64,000 nucleotides of DNA from Photorhabdus asymbiotica (GCF_003634575.1 NZ_RBLJ01000004.1:372001-436000), one strand, 5' to 3'; shown: positions 9,767 to 21,909, counted from the first letter of the stretch. Notes: a model not told the origin generated them from the sequence alone. Made by a program: numbers and translations.

Positions 9767-10348
9767 ATGACCGGGAAAAGTATAGTTCAAGAAGCTAAGG
9801 ATATACAGCTTGCGATGGAACTCATCACTTTGGGCGCACGGTTACAAATGCTTGAAAGTGAAACACAACTGAGCAGAGGGCGATTAATTAAGCTTTATAA
9901 AGAATTGAGGGGAAGTCCTCCGCCCAAAGGAATGTTACCTTTTTCAACAGATTGGTTTATGACTTGGGAACAGAATATTCACTCATCAATGTTCTACAAT
10001 GCCTATCGTTTTTTACTCAAGAGTGGTTATTGTGATGGTGTAGAGGCAGTTGTTAAAGCTTATCGGCTCTATCTTGAACAATGTCCTCCTGTTGAAGGAG
10101 ATGCACCTGTCTTGGCACTGACTCGTGCCTGGACTCTGGTACGTTTTGTAGACAGTGGTATGTTGCAACCTTCACAATGCCGTACTTGTGGAGGAACTTT
10201 TATTACTCATGCTCATCAACCTGTAAATAGCTTTGTTTGTAGCCTTTGCCAACCACCATCACGTGCAGTAAAAAAACGTAAACTTTCTTCTCAATCTGCC
10301 GATACTAATTCACAACTGCTGGATGGACTTGCTCAGCGCGCAATGTGA
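9767..10348 (+). CDS. flhC: Flagellar master regulator subunit FlhC
   Basis: A 193-residue protein. The zinc site of FlhC is intact: CRTCGG and, about 17 residues on, CSLCQ (four cysteines). It is the DNA-contacting partner in FlhD4C2. Length and sequence are those of the enterobacterial family. Confidence 0.97.
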   Translation: MTGKSIVQEAKDIQLAMELITLGARLQMLESETQLSRGRLIKLYKELRGSPPPKGMLPFSTDWFMTWEQNIHSSMFYNAYRFLLKSGYCDGVEAVVKAYRLYLEQCPPVEGDAPVLALTRAWTLVRFVDSGMLQPSQCRTCGGTFITHAHQPVNSFVCSLCQPPSRAVKKRKLSSQSADTNSQLLDGLAQRAM

Positions 10349-10370
10349 ATTTAAATGGGAATTTGTTCCT

Positions 10371-10408
10371 ACAGGTTACGGACTTATATTTTTCTTCCTG
10401 TAACCTGT
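10371..10408. repeat. Hairpin between flhC and motA
   Basis: ACAGGTTAC (10371-10379) and GTAACCTGT (10400-10408) form a perfect 9-bp stem. A T-rich loop but no trailing T-run; it may attenuate readthrough from flhDC into motA. No sigma-28 promoter was convincing in this gap. Confidence 0.5.
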
Positions 10409-10485
10409 ATTGAAATTGCCGCCATTCTGAATTCTCAAACTGTTCAACTTCCCATCCGCTCACCAACTTAGCTAAAGGATATCGC

Positions 10486-11373
10486 GTGTTAGTACTTTTA
10501 GGATATATCGTAGTTTTTGGTGCGGTAATCGGTGGTTACCTGATTGTAGGTGGTCATTTGGGCGCACTTTATCAACCCGCTGAATTTTTAATTATCACTG
10601 GTGCTGGTATCGGTGCTTTCATTGTTGGTAACAACGGAAAAGCGATTAAGGCAACATTGCGTGTTTTGCCCAAAGTCATGCGGAGATCCAAATATAACAA
10701 AGTGATGTATATGGATCTGATGGCTTTGCTTTTCCGATTGTTAGCCAAATCCCGCCAACATGGTGTTTTGGCGTTAGAACGAGATATCGAACATCCTCAG
10801 CAGAGTGATATTTTCACCCAGTATCCGCGTTTGCTTAAGGACAAGCATTTGATGGATTTTATCACCGATTACATGCGGTTGATTGTGAGCGGCAATATGA
10901 ATCCTCACGAAATTGAAGCTTTGATGGATGAAGAAATTGAAACTTATGAGCAGGAAAGTGAGATCCCAGCAACCAGTCTTATGATGGTTGGTGATTCACT
11001 TCCTGCTTTTGGCATTGTTGCTGCTGTGATGGGAGTTGTTAATGCTTTGGGTTCGGCGGATCGTCCGGCAGGAGAACTTGGTGCATTGATTGCCCATGCA
11101 ATGGTTGGAACATTCCTTGGTATTTTGTTGGCATATGGCTTTATTTCTCCACTTGCAACGCTTTTACGCCAGCGCAGCGGTGAACACATCAAAATGATGC
11201 AATGCATTAAAGTAACGTTATTGTCAAGCTTGAATGGTTATGCGCCTCAGATTGCGGTTGAGTTCGGTCGTAAGACCTTATATCTCACAGATCGCCCTTC
11301 TTTCACTGAATTGGAAGAACATGTTCGTCGGGTGAAAGCGCCTATCCAGCAAGAAGCTGAAGAGCAAATATGA
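10486..11373 (+). CDS. motA: Flagellar motor stator protein MotA
   Basis: A 295-residue stator protein starting at GTG, as in E. coli, with AAAGGA upstream. It shows four membrane helices, the [18 protein letters not shown] segment of helix 3 and the cytoplasmic block with the charged residues that contact FliG. With MotB it forms the proton channel driving rotation. It overlaps motB by 4 bp (ATGA). Confidence 0.97.
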   Translation: MLVLLGYIVVFGAVIGGYLIVGGHLGALYQPAEFLIITGAGIGAFIVGNNGKAIKATLRVLPKVMRRSKYNKVMYMDLMALLFRLLAKSRQHGVLALERDIEHPQQSDIFTQYPRLLKDKHLMDFITDYMRLIVSGNMNPHEIEALMDEEIETYEQESEIPATSLMMVGDSLPAFGIVAAVMGVVNALGSADRPAGELGALIAHAMVGTFLGILLAYGFISPLATLLRQRSGEHIKMMQCIKVTLLSSLNGYAPQIAVEFGRKTLYLTDRPSFTELEEHVRRVKAPIQQEAEEQI

Positions 11374-12353
11374 GGGCACGAAACGTCTCTGTCATTAAGG
11401 TAAAAAGACGTAAAAGGAATGACATCAAGCATCATGGTGGTTCATGGAAAATTGCCTATGCTGACTTTATGACTGCGATGATGGCATTTTTTCTGGTTAT
11501 GTGGTTACTGGCAATTTCTAGCCCGCAGGAATTGACCCGCATTGCAGAATATTTTCGTACTCCATTGCAAGTTGCAATAAATAAAGGGGAACGTAGTAGC
11601 GATAGCTCTAATCCTATTCCAGGGGGAGGGTTGGATGTGCTTTATCAGGAAGGCGATACTCTTCGTCAGGTTGAAGTTGTTGAAGCTAACGATGACGCTC
11701 GCAGATTGAACAGATTGCGTGAGCAACTCGATCAGTTAATTATTACTGATCCCCGTCTTAAAGCATTACGTCCACATTTGCTAATTGACATGATGGATGA
11801 GGGGTTACGCATCCAGATTATAGACCGGGAAAATCGGCCAATGTTTATGATTGGTAGTGCAAAAGTTGAAAGTTATATGAGCGATATTTTGCGAGCGATT
11901 GCGCCCATCTTGAACGATATTCCAAATAAAATCAGCCTGTCCGGTCATACAGACGACTTGAAATATGCTAATGGCGAGCGTGGCTACAGTAACTGGGAAC
12001 TATCCGCGGATCGTGCAAATGCGTCAAGGAGAGAGTTGTTGATAGGTGGACTGGATGAAGAAAAAATACTGCGAGTTGTCGGTATGGCTTCAACGGTTCG
12101 TCTAAAGCAGGAAGATGCGAGTTCACCCGTTAACCGTCGTATAAGTATTCTAGTACTCAATAAGCAAGCGGAAAAGCAGATTGAACAGGAAAACACCGGC
12201 AGCAATTCCTTGATTATTAATGATAGTAAGGAAATTAACGAGGTGATAGGAAAAGATTCGGCTGAGAGTGGGTCATCACAACAATCCAACAAAATCACAA
12301 TATTGGCTCAACCAATATCACCGGGTGCTGAGCCTCATCGTGATACCGATTAA
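11370..12353 (+). CDS. motB: Flagellar motor stator protein MotB
   Basis: 327 residues. The single N-terminal helix has the proton-binding aspartate at residue 32 ([20 protein letters not shown]), at the same number as in E. coli. The C-terminal OmpA-like peptidoglycan-binding domain spans about residues 150-265 ([32 protein letters not shown]). The last 60 residues form a variable polar tail. It is translationally coupled to motA. Confidence 0.97.
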   Translation: MRARNVSVIKVKRRKRNDIKHHGGSWKIAYADFMTAMMAFFLVMWLLAISSPQELTRIAEYFRTPLQVAINKGERSSDSSNPIPGGGLDVLYQEGDTLRQVEVVEANDDARRLNRLREQLDQLIITDPRLKALRPHLLIDMMDEGLRIQIIDRENRPMFMIGSAKVESYMSDILRAIAPILNDIPNKISLSGHTDDLKYANGERGYSNWELSADRANASRRELLIGGLDEEKILRVVGMASTVRLKQEDASSPVNRRISILVLNKQAEKQIEQENTGSNSLIINDSKEINEVIGKDSAESGSSQQSNKITILAQPISPGAEPHRDTD

Positions 12354-12368
12354 GGTAACAAAGTAACA

Positions 12369-14414
12369 ATGGATATTACCGCGTTTTATCAGACCTTTTT
12401 TGATGAAGCAGATGAATTGCTTGAGGATATGGAGCAGCATTTATTGCAGCTCGATCCAAATGCGCCAGATCAAGAACAATTGAATGCTATTTTTCGTAGT
12501 GCACACTCAATAAAAGGTGGGGCTGCGACTTTTGGTTTTATTAAACTACAGCAAACTACGCATGTTCTGGAAAATTTGTTAGACAGTGCCAGACGAGATG
12601 AAATGAGTCTGACAACTGACATTATCAACTTGTTTTTGGAAGCCAAAGATATTATGCAGCAACAGTTGGATGCCTATAAAAGTTCTCAGGAACCGGATGA
12701 AAGTACTTTTACCTACATCTGTGAGACATTGCGCCAGCTTGCATTGGAAGTACAGAAAGAAAATGAAGGTGAGGTTGAGCCCGCCGTATCTGTGACGACA
12801 TCGCAGCTACCTGAATCCGAACCAGAATTAAAACCAGAGCCTGCTGCGACTAAAAGCCAACAAGGTAGAATCCGAGTTCATCTTTCTGGTCTAAAAGAGC
12901 GCGAAGTTTCTTTAATGCTAGAGGAACTGGGTAATCTAGGGGAGGTTTATGATGCGGAACAGACTCGAGATAGTGTTGAAGCATCATTGGTAACATCAGC
13001 CACAGAAGATGACATTACGGCAGTACTCTGTTTTGTCATTGAACCGGAGCAGATAACTTTCTTGCCAGTCGCTGAACTCAAAAAAGCTGAAGTTAAAAAT
13101 ACAGACACAGCTGAAGCCAAATCTACTGAACCGGAAAAAAATTCTACACTGCCTGTCGGGCGTCCTGCACCTGTGCCACCAGCTGGTTCACCACGTCAAC
13201 GTGCCGAATCTTCCAGTATTCGGGTTGCAGTTGAGAAGGTTGATCAGCTTATAAACTTGGTTGGTGAATTAGTTATTACCCAATCTATGTTGGCACAGCA
13301 TTGCAACGATCTTGAACCGACTTCACATGGTGATTTGTTGAATTGTATGGTTCAACTACAGCGAAATTCCAGAGACTTGCAAGAGTCTGTTATGTCTATC
13401 CGCATGATGCCAATGGAATATGTATTTAGCCGCTACCCTCGTTTAGTCAGGGATCTTGCGGGCAAACTGAATAAAAAGGTGGATCTGACTTTGGTTGGCA
13501 GTTCTACTGAACTGGATAAGAGTTTAATTGAGCGCATTATTGATCCGTTGACCCATCTGGTCCGTAACAGCCTTGATCATGGTATTGAAGAACCTGAAAT
13601 TCGACTCGCTTCAGGCAAACCTGAAACGGGCAACCTGACCCTTTCTGCTGAGCATCAGGGGGGAAATATCTGTATCGAAGTTGTTGATGATGGTGCTGGC
13701 TTAAATCGTGAAAAGATTCTAGCTAAAGCAATGTCACAAGGGTTGTCAGTGAGTGAAAACATGAGTAACGAAGAGGTTGCTATGTTGATTTTCGCTCCCG
13801 GTTTTTCCACTGCTGAAGTTGTGACAGATGTATCTGGTCGCGGTGTGGGCATGGACGTGGTTAAGCGAAATATTCAAGAAATGGGTGGACAAATCCAAAT
13901 TAGTTTCCAGGCCGGTAAAGGGACAGTTACACGGATTCTGTTACCTCTAACATTGGCAATCCTTGATGGTATGTCAGTGAAAGTCAACGAGGAAGTGTTT
14001 ATTTTGCCATTAAGTGCAGTAGTGAGTTCTCTTCAGCCACAGGAAGAAGATATTTATCCACTGGCTGGTGATGAAAAATTACTGCATGTGAGAGGAGAAT
14101 ATTTGCCACTGATTAAGTTATACCGGGTTTTTGATATTCCTGATGCGAAGACAGATCCGACGAAAGGAATTGTTGTGATTGTACAAAGTGCGGGTCGGCG
14201 TTATGCCTTACTGGTTGATCAGTTAGTTGGACAGCATCAGGTAGTTGTGAAAAATATCGAAAGTAACTACCGCAAAATACCGGGGATCTCTGCTGCTACA
14301 ATTATGGGAGATGGTAGTGTGGCGCTGATTATTGATGTTTCTGCATTGCAGCAACTTAACCATGACCAATTGGCGGTCAGTAAAGCTGAATTATTAGAAA
14401 AAAATAAGCACTAA
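12369..14414 (+). CDS. cheA: Chemotaxis histidine kinase CheA
   Basis: 681 residues with the full P1-P5 layout. The HPt domain has phospho-accepting His46 ([16 protein letters not shown]); a P2 CheY/CheB-docking domain lies at about 157-232, followed by a Pro/Glu-rich linker. The P3 dimer helices follow; P4 has the N box ([12 protein letters not shown]), G1 (DDGAGL) and G2 ([10 protein letters not shown]). The P5 CheW-like domain is at about 535-670. It phosphorylates CheY and CheB in response to receptors. Confidence 0.97.
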   Translation: MDITAFYQTFFDEADELLEDMEQHLLQLDPNAPDQEQLNAIFRSAHSIKGGAATFGFIKLQQTTHVLENLLDSARRDEMSLTTDIINLFLEAKDIMQQQLDAYKSSQEPDESTFTYICETLRQLALEVQKENEGEVEPAVSVTTSQLPESEPELKPEPAATKSQQGRIRVHLSGLKEREVSLMLEELGNLGEVYDAEQTRDSVEASLVTSATEDDITAVLCFVIEPEQITFLPVAELKKAEVKNTDTAEAKSTEPEKNSTLPVGRPAPVPPAGSPRQRAESSSIRVAVEKVDQLINLVGELVITQSMLAQHCNDLEPTSHGDLLNCMVQLQRNSRDLQESVMSIRMMPMEYVFSRYPRLVRDLAGKLNKKVDLTLVGSSTELDKSLIERIIDPLTHLVRNSLDHGIEEPEIRLASGKPETGNLTLSAEHQGGNICIEVVDDGAGLNREKILAKAMSQGLSVSENMSNEEVAMLIFAPGFSTAEVVTDVSGRGVGMDVVKRNIQEMGGQIQISFQAGKGTVTRILLPLTLAILDGMSVKVNEEVFILPLSAVVSSLQPQEEDIYPLAGDEKLLHVRGEYLPLIKLYRVFDIPDAKTDPTKGIVVIVQSAGRRYALLVDQLVGQHQVVVKNIESNYRKIPGISAATIMGDGSVALIIDVSALQQLNHDQLAVSKAELLEKNKH

Positions 14415-14467
14415 GTGGGGCTTGCCTCCATAGAAAAATAGTCAATCTCACAGTAAAAGGTAAGATC

Positions 14468-14965
14468 ATGTCGGCCATAGAAGCTTTTAATAAATTGTCA
14501 GGAGAAACTGCCGGAGAAGGATATCTGGTTTTTACCTTGGGTGATGAAGAGTATGGTATTGAAATACTCAAAGTGCAGGAAATCCGTGGCTATGATCAGG
14601 TCACTCGTATTGCGAATACGCCTGCGTTCATTAAAGGAATAACCAATCTACGCGGTGTTATTGTTCCTATTATTGATTTGAGAATTAAATTTGCTCAAGA
14701 AACGGTTACCTATAATGATAATACCGTTGTAATTGTTTTGAATCTATTAAACCGCGTGGTCGGCATTGTTGTTGATGGTGTTTCAGATGTCTTATCGCTC
14801 AAAGCTGAACAAATATGCCCGGCTCCAGAATTTGCAGTGACATTGTCTACTGAGTATCTGACTGGTTTGGGTTCACTTGATGATCGCATGCTGATTCTGG
14901 TGGATATTGAGAAGCTGCTTAACAGTGAAGAGATGGCTCTGGTAGATTCTGTGGCTAAAAACTAA
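14468..14965 (+). CDS. cheW: Chemotaxis coupling protein CheW
   Basis: 165 residues, a single CheW domain ([33 protein letters not shown]). It links receptors to CheA in the array. A terminator follows it, and the next gene has its own promoter. Confidence 0.97.
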   Translation: MSAIEAFNKLSGETAGEGYLVFTLGDEEYGIEILKVQEIRGYDQVTRIANTPAFIKGITNLRGVIVPIIDLRIKFAQETVTYNDNTVVIVLNLLNRVVGIVVDGVSDVLSLKAEQICPAPEFAVTLSTEYLTGLGSLDDRMLILVDIEKLLNSEEMALVDSVAKN

Positions 14966-14975
14966 TCATTAAATA

Positions 14976-15011
14976 TGGCTGCCGTCATCGACAGATGGCA
15001 GCTATTTTTTG
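14976..15011 (+). terminator. Terminator after cheW
   Basis: GCTGCC-GTC-atc-GAC-agat-GGCAGC followed by TATTTTTT, just after the cheW stop. Confidence 0.75.
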
Positions 15012-15070
15012 TCTGTATTCCCGTAAATGCCAAATCAGAAAAAATATTCAAATTTCTTTTAATTAAATAA

Positions 15071-15097
15071 TAAAGTTTTCTTTGGTGATGCCGATAA
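15071..15097 (+). promoter_or_regulatory. Perfect sigma-28 (FliA) promoter
   Basis: TAAAGTTT (15071-15078), an 11-bp spacer and GCCGATAA (15090-15097) match the enterobacterial FliA consensus exactly. It lies 36 bp before the first chemoreceptor gene, placing that gene in flagellar class III. Confidence 0.93.
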
Positions 15098-15132
15098 CAG
15101 ACCCATGCTGATCTATTGTAAAAAGGGAAAAC

Positions 15133-16827
15133 ATGTTTAACCGAATGAAAATAGTGACCGGACTGATGGCGGTCATCATATTATTTGGTGCTCTGCAATT
15201 TATATCCGGGGGACTTTTCTTCCATGAGTTGAAAAGTAACAAAGAAAATCTAGAAATACTGGATAAGATGCGGGAACAGCAGACATTTTTGAATGACACT
15301 TGGGTTAATTTGTTACAGGCCCGTAACAGTTTAAACCGTGCTGGCATTCGTTACATGATGAAAAAAGATGAGGGTGTCGATAATTACTACACGTTGGAGC
15401 AGTTACTGACTGATGCCAGAAGTAACCTTTCTATTGCAGAGCAGCGTTTTGAACAATACGAACAGACCGCTAAATTGCCTATTCATGAAACAGAAAGTCT
15501 GAATCGTCTTAGAAAAGCTTATGATGTTTATATTTCGGCGCTTCATGATCTCATTGTCCTGATTGAACATGATCGGGCAGTCGAATTTTTCAATCAGCCA
15601 ACTAGCAAATATCAGAGTGCTTTTGAGGAAGAATATAATTTCTATCTGACTCAAAACGATCATCTCTATTCCGATGTGGTATTTGATGCCGGCATATCCT
15701 ACAGAAATGCGATGATTATGCTGGGTATTATCATGCTGATTCTGGTTTCAGCCATGATTTTCAGCTGGGTTGGTATCAAGCATAGTTTACTGAATCCATT
15801 AAATAAATTGCTGGAGAATATCAAAGCGCTTTCTACCGGTGATTTGACACAGAATATTGCGATTTCAGGCAGAAATGAGATGAGTATGTTAGCTGTTGGC
15901 CTGAAGCATATGCAGAAAGAGTTCATCAACACGGTGAGTAGTGTTCGTCAGAGCAGTGAAAGTATTTATGACGGAACCAGTGAAATTGCTGCCGGAAATA
16001 ATGATCTTTCTTCACGCACGGAAGAGCAGGTTGCTTCTTTGGAAGAAACGGCAGCAAGCATGGAGCAACTGACAGCAACAGTAAAACAGAATGCTGAAAA
16101 TGCTCGTCAGGCAAGTAACCTGGCTGATAGTGCTTCTGAGATTGCCCGTCAGGGCGGGAAAGTCGTAGCGAATGTTGTGCAGACAATGCATGAAATAGCT
16201 GGGAGTTCACAGAAAATTTCTGATATTACCAGTGTTATTGATGCTATTGCGTTCCAGACTAACATTCTGGCGCTTAATGCTGCGGTAGAAGCAGCGCGTG
16301 CGGGTGAACATGGACGAGGTTTTGCGGTTGTTGCAGGGGAAGTTCGTAACCTTGCACAGCGTAGCGCTGAAGCAGCAAAAGAAATTAAAGCATTAATAGA
16401 AGATTCAGTTAGCCGTGCGGATACGGGTTCTGTTCTGGTTGAAAGTGCTGGTGAAACAATGAACAACATTGTCAGTTCAGTAACCCGCGTAACTGACATT
16501 ATGGGTGAAATTGCATCTGCTTCAGATGAACAAAGCAGAGGGATAACTCAGGTTGGCTTGGCGATTTCTGAAATGGATCGTGTAACACAGCAAAATGCTT
16601 CTTTAGTTGAGCAGTCAGCGGCTGCTGCTGCTGCATTGGAAGATCAAGCAGCTGGATTGAAGAAGCTGGTTTCTCTATTCCAATTACCGAATCTTGACGA
16701 TAAACCTCAGCCTGAAACAAAAACTGAGCATTTACCTGTGGTCAAAACTCTTCCTGTTAAATCGAATTCACCTGTATTGAAAAAAGTCAGTAACGTGGAA
16801 GAACAGTCTAATTGGGAAACATTTTAA
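15133..16827 (+). CDS. Methyl-accepting chemotaxis protein (Tar/Tsr type)
   Basis: 564 residues. An N-terminal membrane helix (about 8-30) precedes a periplasmic four-helix sensor resembling the Tar/Tsr type (residues about 35-190), a second helix at about 192-214, a HAMP domain ([20 protein letters not shown]) and the signalling domain, whose hairpin tip reads [20 protein letters not shown]. The C-terminus is NWETF, the pentapeptide that docks CheR and CheB, so this is a high-abundance type receptor. The ligand is not predictable here. ATG is preceded by AAAAGGGAAAAC. Confidence 0.95.
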   Translation: MFNRMKIVTGLMAVIILFGALQFISGGLFFHELKSNKENLEILDKMREQQTFLNDTWVNLLQARNSLNRAGIRYMMKKDEGVDNYYTLEQLLTDARSNLSIAEQRFEQYEQTAKLPIHETESLNRLRKAYDVYISALHDLIVLIEHDRAVEFFNQPTSKYQSAFEEEYNFYLTQNDHLYSDVVFDAGISYRNAMIMLGIIMLILVSAMIFSWVGIKHSLLNPLNKLLENIKALSTGDLTQNIAISGRNEMSMLAVGLKHMQKEFINTVSSVRQSSESIYDGTSEIAAGNNDLSSRTEEQVASLEETAASMEQLTATVKQNAENARQASNLADSASEIARQGGKVVANVVQTMHEIAGSSQKISDITSVIDAIAFQTNILALNAAVEAARAGEHGRGFAVVAGEVRNLAQRSAEAAKEIKALIEDSVSRADTGSVLVESAGETMNNIVSSVTRVTDIMGEIASASDEQSRGITQVGLAISEMDRVTQQNASLVEQSAAAAAALEDQAAGLKKLVSLFQLPNLDDKPQPETKTEHLPVVKTLPVKSNSPVLKKVSNVEEQSNWETF

Positions 16828-16844
16828 AACACTAAGCGATAGCT

Positions 16845-16864
16845 ACGGCTGCATATGCAGCCGT
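16845..16864. repeat. Perfect 20-bp palindrome between receptor genes
   Basis: ACGGCTGCATATGCAGCCGT is a perfect palindrome 17 bp after the first receptor stop and about 16 bp before the second start. No T-run follows. In RNA it would be a stable hairpin just ahead of the AGAGGTG ribosome site. Confidence 0.65.
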
Positions 16865-16880
16865 TAACAGAGGTGATTAC

Positions 16881-18515
16881 ATGTTGGGCAGGCTTCGTAT
16901 ATCAACCAGTTTATATCTGTTACTGATGATGTTTTGTTTAATGCAGATAATCTCAAGTGGTTTATCTCTTGGAATAATTCACACAGATCAGGCTTATATC
17001 GAACGGATTGATCTGGGGACGCAGAAAAGAGATTCATTAGGATTGAGCTGGGCAGCTTTGCTGCAATCGCGTAATACACTTAATAGAATTGCCGTAGGCA
17101 AAACACTACAGCAATCTGAGGATCATATTAGTGGTATGGTCGCTAATGTCAGAGAAACGCTGGATAAGGCTGAGATGCATTTTGCAGAGTTTATTTCTTT
17201 GCCTAAATTAAATGAGGAAGATGGCAGCAGTGTATTACTGGCATCAGTGGAAACCAGCTACAAGGAATATATAAAAGCACTTAGGGAACTTTCGGTTTTC
17301 TTAGAAAAGGGTAATTATGATGCTTTTTTAGATCAGCCGACAGAAAAATATCAGCAGCAACTGGAATCTGATTTCAACCATTATATGCAGTACATTGGCG
17401 AAGAGATTACTACCGCCGTCCAAGATGGTCGATTTTATTATCAAATCGCAACTGCCATGTTTGCGGGCGCGATCCTAATGGTATTGGTGGTTGCCTGGGC
17501 GGCTCATTGGTGGTTAAAAAGAAATCTTCTCAGGCCATTCGCCAATATGCGTAGTCACTTCCAGCATGTTGCAGAAGGGAAGTTAAACAAAGAAGTTGCT
17601 GTTTTCACTAATGATGAAATTGGTGAAGTATTCCTCAAATTGCGTGATATGCAGCATTCACTGGTTAATTCCATTACCTTGATTAAAGAGAATACTAACC
17701 TGATGTATAGCGGTATTCAGGAAATTACTCAGGGTAATACCGATCTCTCTTCTCGTACCGAAGAACAAGCTGCATCACTGGAAGAAACAGCCGCCAGTAT
17801 GGAACAATTGACTGCAACGGTAAAACAAAATGCTGAAAATGCACGTCAGGCTAGTGAATTGGCAGTATCTGCATCGAAAACAGCCTCTAAAGGTGGTGAA
17901 TTGACAGCAGGTGTTGTCGAGACGATGGATGAAATTGCTAACAGTTCGCAGAAAATCAGTGCAATTATCAGTGTTATTGATGGCATTGCATTCCAGACTA
18001 ACATCCTGGCACTTAATGCGGCGGTAGAAGCTGCGCGGGCAGGCGAACAAGGTCGTGGCTTCTCTGTTGTTGCTGGCGAAGTGAGGGATCTTGCACAGCG
18101 AAGTGCTGAAGCAGCGAAAGAAATTAAGACATTAATTAGTGAATCAGTTCAGCGGGTAAGCCAAGGTTCTGAGCTGGTTAGCCATGCAGGGAAAACCATG
18201 AATGAATTGGTGACTTCAGTAAATCAGGTCACAGATCTCATGGCCGAAATTGCTGCGGCATCCGATGAACAGAGTCGGGGTATTCATCAAGTGGCCCAAG
18301 CTGTTACCCAGATGGATCAGGTTACTCAGCAGAATGCAGCATTGGTCGAACAGTCAGCTGCGGCAGCAGCGGCGCTTGAAGATCAAGCTGATATTCTGGT
18401 GAAAACTGTAGCGCAATTTGAGTTACCCAATAATTCAGAAAACAAGCTTGAAAATGAACTTGCACGGACGCTGAGATCTGCGGATAGCGAAGGGGCAGTC
18501 AGTCAGACTCGCTGA
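16881..18515 (+). CDS. Methyl-accepting chemotaxis protein without CheR tether
   Basis: 544 residues with the same layout as its neighbour: two membrane helices (about 10-30 and 190-212), a periplasmic helical sensor, HAMP and a signalling domain with [20 protein letters not shown]. The cytoplasmic half is very similar to the upstream receptor while the sensor has diverged, so this is a tandem duplicate with a different ligand range. The C-terminus ends ...SEGAVSQTR with no NWETF motif, so it probably relies on other receptors in the array for methylation. Confidence 0.95.
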   Translation: MLGRLRISTSLYLLLMMFCLMQIISSGLSLGIIHTDQAYIERIDLGTQKRDSLGLSWAALLQSRNTLNRIAVGKTLQQSEDHISGMVANVRETLDKAEMHFAEFISLPKLNEEDGSSVLLASVETSYKEYIKALRELSVFLEKGNYDAFLDQPTEKYQQQLESDFNHYMQYIGEEITTAVQDGRFYYQIATAMFAGAILMVLVVAWAAHWWLKRNLLRPFANMRSHFQHVAEGKLNKEVAVFTNDEIGEVFLKLRDMQHSLVNSITLIKENTNLMYSGIQEITQGNTDLSSRTEEQAASLEETAASMEQLTATVKQNAENARQASELAVSASKTASKGGELTAGVVETMDEIANSSQKISAIISVIDGIAFQTNILALNAAVEAARAGEQGRGFSVVAGEVRDLAQRSAEAAKEIKTLISESVQRVSQGSELVSHAGKTMNELVTSVNQVTDLMAEIAAASDEQSRGIHQVAQAVTQMDQVTQQNAALVEQSAAAAAALEDQADILVKTVAQFELPNNSENKLENELARTLRSADSEGAVSQTR

Positions 18516-18521
18516 GGCCAG

Positions 18522-19409
18522 ATGAAATCAAATTTAATTGCTTCAGCGGCAAGCTTGCCGTCTCCACCGCTGAGTCACATGATTCAGCGCTATACCATGT
18601 CAGATGCGCATTTTGAGCGCATCTGCCAGTTTATATATCAACGTGCGGGTATTGTGCTCGCTGCACATAAACGGGAGATGGTTTACAACCGTTTAATTCG
18701 GCGCTTACGTACACTTGGCATCCGTGATTTTGGTCAATATCTATTCATTCTTGAAAACGATCTTGATAGTGATGAGTGGCAGGAATTTATCAATGCATTG
18801 ACGACTAACCTGACGGCTTTTTTCAGGGAAGCTCATCATTTCCCTTTGTTAGCCAAGCATGCGAGTAAAAAAAATGGATCGTACCGGGTATGGAGTGCGG
18901 CAGCATCTACGGGACAAGAACCGTACTCAATTGCGATGACACTGAGTGATGTATTAGGGCCTCGTTTTCACCGGGTAAAGATTATTGCCAGTGATATTGA
19001 TACCAATGTATTGGAGAAAGCGCGTAAAGGTGTTTATCGTCTGGATGAATTGCGTCAGCTAACCGATCAACAGAGGAAACGTTACTTTTTTAAAGGCACT
19101 GGCTCTTATGAAGGTTATGCCCGAGTCCGGCCGCAGATTGCTGACATGGTGACATTCCAACACCTCAATTTGTTGGATGCCAATTGGCCGCTCGAAGGTA
19201 AATTTGATGCCATATTTTGTCGTAACGTAATGATTTATTTTGATAAAAAGACGCAGGAACGGATACTGCATCATTTTGTTACTTTATTAAAACCCGATGG
19301 ATTGCTCTTTGCCGGGCATTCCGAAAATGTCACTCAAATCAGCCGGGAATTCTACTTGCAAGGACAGACCGTTTACGGTGTAGGCCAGGCAAGGAGAGGT
19401 CATGAATAA
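18522..19409 (+). CDS. cheR: Chemoreceptor methyltransferase CheR
   Basis: 295 residues. The N-terminal helical domain ([20 protein letters not shown]) precedes an SAM-binding domain with [13 protein letters not shown] and the [10 protein letters not shown] motif. It methylates receptor glutamates. It starts 6 bp after the second receptor and its end overlaps cheB by 8 bp. Confidence 0.96.
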   Translation: MKSNLIASAASLPSPPLSHMIQRYTMSDAHFERICQFIYQRAGIVLAAHKREMVYNRLIRRLRTLGIRDFGQYLFILENDLDSDEWQEFINALTTNLTAFFREAHHFPLLAKHASKKNGSYRVWSAAASTGQEPYSIAMTLSDVLGPRFHRVKIIASDIDTNVLEKARKGVYRLDELRQLTDQQRKRYFFKGTGSYEGYARVRPQIADMVTFQHLNLLDANWPLEGKFDAIFCRNVMIYFDKKTQERILHHFVTLLKPDGLLFAGHSENVTQISREFYLQGQTVYGVGQARRGHE

Positions 19410-20454
19410 AATTACTGTTCTTTGTGTCGATGATTCAGCGCTTATGCGACAAATCATGCGAGAGATCATCAATAGCCATCCGGATATGGAGGTAGTGGCT
19501 TGTGCGCCAGATCCACTGGTGGCTCGTGATCTCATTAAAAAACATAACCCACAGGTGTTAACGTTAGATGTCGAAATGCCACGCATGGATGGTATTGATT
19601 TTTTGGAAAAATTAATGCGTTTACGGCCAATGCCTGTGGTTATGATTTCTTCTCTAACTGCTAAAGGTTCTGAAATCACATTAAGAGCATTAGAACTTGG
19701 TGCTGTTGATTTTATAACCAAACCCCAATTGGGTATTCGTGAAGGGATGCTGGCTTACAGTGAACTTATTGCAGAAAAAGTGCGGACAGCCGCGCAGGCT
19801 AAATTGTCTGTGCAAATAACCCCACCGGCAGATTCTGCTCCTTTAAGTTTTAAGCCTCTGTTATCCAGCGAAAAACTGATTGCAGTAGGGGCTTCTACGG
19901 GAGGAACGGAAGCAATAAAGAGTTTGTTGCAACCATTACCTGTAACCAGCCCAGCACTGCTTATTACTCAACATATGCCACCTGGTTTTACCCGCTCTTT
20001 TGCTGAACGACTGAATAAACTTAGCCAAATTACGGTAAAAGAAGCTGAAAACGGCGAGCGAATTTTGCCAGGGCATGCGTACATTGCTCCGGGTGATCGT
20101 CATATGGAACTGTGTCGTAATGGTGCTGATTATCAGGTTTTGATCACTGATGCACCGGCTGTTAATCGTCATCGTCCGTCTGTAGATGTATTGTTCCGAT
20201 CCGTCGCTAAATTTGCGGGAAGGAATGCTGTTGGTGTACTGCTGACAGGAATGGGCAGTGACGGTGCAGCGGGATTGCTGGAAATGAAGCAAGCCGGAGC
20301 GTACACGTTAGCTCAGGATGAAGCAAGTTGTGTCGTATTTGGTATGCCAAGGGCGGCAATACAGCTGGGAGCTGTGGATGAGGTCATGGATATACTCAAA
20401 ATGAGTAAGAGAATGCTGGCAAAAATAAGCTCGGGGCAGGCTGTTCGTATTTAA
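19402..20454 (+). CDS. cheB: Chemotaxis methylesterase CheB
   Basis: 350 residues. The receiver domain has the phospho-aspartate in [12 protein letters not shown]. The esterase domain has the catalytic Ser ([12 protein letters not shown]), His ([12 protein letters not shown]) and Asp ([13 protein letters not shown]). It demethylates and deamidates receptors. The start sits within the cheR end, after AGGAGAGG. Confidence 0.96.
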   Translation: MNKITVLCVDDSALMRQIMREIINSHPDMEVVACAPDPLVARDLIKKHNPQVLTLDVEMPRMDGIDFLEKLMRLRPMPVVMISSLTAKGSEITLRALELGAVDFITKPQLGIREGMLAYSELIAEKVRTAAQAKLSVQITPPADSAPLSFKPLLSSEKLIAVGASTGGTEAIKSLLQPLPVTSPALLITQHMPPGFTRSFAERLNKLSQITVKEAENGERILPGHAYIAPGDRHMELCRNGADYQVLITDAPAVNRHRPSVDVLFRSVAKFAGRNAVGVLLTGMGSDGAAGLLEMKQAGAYTLAQDEASCVVFGMPRAAIQLGAVDEVMDILKMSKRMLAKISSGQAVRI

Positions 20455-20465
20455 TGACAGTCGTA

Positions 20466-20592
20466 TATATCTAATAGATTTCGAGTTGCAGCGCGACGGC
20501 AAGTGAACGAATCCCCAGGAGCATAGATAACTCTGTGACTGGGGTGAGAGAAAGCAGCCAACAAAGCAGCAACTTGAAGGATGAAGGGTATA
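20466..20592 (+). repeat. ERIC element 1 (cheB-cheY gap), subtype A
   Basis: A 127-bp imperfect palindrome with the ERIC core ATCCCCAGGAGCATAG...TGACTGGGGTGAG, flanked by TATA ends. It lies inside the che operon and will be part of the cheB-cheY transcript. Confidence 0.92.
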
Positions 20593-20650
20593 TAAATTTA
20601 ATTTCTTAAGCGGCTCTGTGCTGACTGATAAATAATTTCAAGGAGTTTTT

Positions 20651-21040
20651 ATGGCGAATAAGGATCTTAGATTTCTGGTGGTTGATGATTTCTCAACCAT
20701 GCGACGCATAGTTCGTAATCTACTGAAAGAGTTGGGTTTCAACAACGTAGAAGAAGCTCAGGATGGATCAGAGGCTCTGACTAAGATTCGTTCATCTCAA
20801 TTTGACTTTATTATCTCTGACTGGAATATGCCCAATATGGATGGTTTAGAGTTGTTAAAAATCATTCGTGAAGATGCACAATTGGCTAAGATACCGGTTT
20901 TGATGGTGACCGCAGAAGCGAAGAAAGAAAATATCATTGCTGCCGCACAAGCCGGGGCTAGTGGTTATGTTGTTAAACCTTTTACCGCAGCTACTCTGGA
21001 AGAAAAGCTCAACAAAATATTTGAAAAACTGGGCCTCTAA
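20651..21040 (+). CDS. cheY: Chemotaxis response regulator CheY
   Basis: A 129-residue single receiver domain. It has the acidic pair (VVDDF), phospho-Asp in [11 protein letters not shown], Thr in VTAEA and Lys in VVKPF. Phospho-CheY binds FliM and switches rotation. The ribosome site is AAGGAG. It is separated from cheB by an ERIC element. Confidence 0.97.
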   Translation: MANKDLRFLVVDDFSTMRRIVRNLLKELGFNNVEEAQDGSEALTKIRSSQFDFIISDWNMPNMDGLELLKIIREDAQLAKIPVLMVTAEAKKENIIAAAQAGASGYVVKPFTAATLEEKLNKIFEKLGL

Positions 21041-21049
21041 GGAGACATA

Positions 21050-21700
21050 ATGAGTGTAAATCCGGTCATGCCAAGGGATGAGACCATTAGTGCCAGTGAA
21101 ATTATCAGCCGTATCGGCCAGCTTACGCGGATGTTGCGCGATAGTTTACGTGAATTGGGATTGGATCAAACCATTGCCCAGGCTGCTGAGGCAATACCTG
21201 ATGCGAGAGAGCGTCTGGACTATGTTGTGCAGATGACTGCGCAGGCAGCTGAAAGAGCGCTTAATTGTGTTGAGGCGGCGCAACCTCGTCAAAATGAGTT
21301 GGAATCATCGGCAGTATCTCTGACGAAACGCTGGGATGAGTGGTTTGAAAATCCCGTTGAAATGCCTGTGGCGCGCTCATTGGTTATGGATACTCGAAAT
21401 TATCTCAAGACTGTACCTGAGCATACTGCGTTTACCAATGCCCAACTGTTGGAGATCATGATGGCACAAGACTTTCAGGATCTTACCGGCCAGGTTATTA
21501 AGCGCATGATGGATGTTATTCAGGAAATAGAAAAACAGTTGGTGATGGTCTTGATGGAAAACATACCGGCTGACCAAATGGTGAACGCGAAGAAAGAAAC
21601 GGATAGCTTACTAAATGGCCCGCAAGTGAATCAAAATGGCGTGGGTGTGATTGCTAATCAGGCCCAGGTTGATGATCTACTGGATAGCTTAGGTTTCTGA
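21050..21700 (+). CDS. cheZ: CheY phosphatase CheZ
   Basis: 216 residues, long helical hairpin. The catalytic helix is [17 protein letters not shown] (insertion Gln), and the C-terminal CheY-binding peptide is DDLLDSLGF. It is the last chemotaxis gene; in most enterobacteria flhB comes next, but here 33 kb of other DNA intervenes. Confidence 0.97.
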   Translation: MSVNPVMPRDETISASEIISRIGQLTRMLRDSLRELGLDQTIAQAAEAIPDARERLDYVVQMTAQAAERALNCVEAAQPRQNELESSAVSLTKRWDEWFENPVEMPVARSLVMDTRNYLKTVPEHTAFTNAQLLEIMMAQDFQDLTGQVIKRMMDVIQEIEKQLVMVLMENIPADQMVNAKKETDSLLNGPQVNQNGVGVIANQAQVDDLLDSLGF

Positions 21701-21838
21701 ATAAAAGTGGTGGGGTAAGCCTGTTATTTTAAGATTAAAGATTCTTTGGGAAGATATTGATGGTATTTCGACATTAATCTTATTCTTCCTGACGGAATAA
21801 AATAGAACGGTTGTGGTTATCTTTTGGCAATGGTTGTT

Positions 21839-21874
21839 AAAGGTGAAACGGTTTATGGTCACCGTTTCACCTTT
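21839..21874. terminator. Strong hairpin after cheZ
   Basis: AAAGGTGAAACGG and CCGTTTCACCTTT form a perfect 13-bp stem with a 10-nt loop. The T-run is short (CTTTCTC). It marks the left border of the island and may stop transcription both ways. Confidence 0.65.
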
Positions 21875-21909
21875 CTCTGGAGGCTAGACTCATTAATAAA
21901 ACAAGGGTG

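Noticed and set aside
10349..10485. Sigma-28 promoter for motA
   Set aside because: GCCGCCAT is present but no TAAA-like element stands at the right distance.
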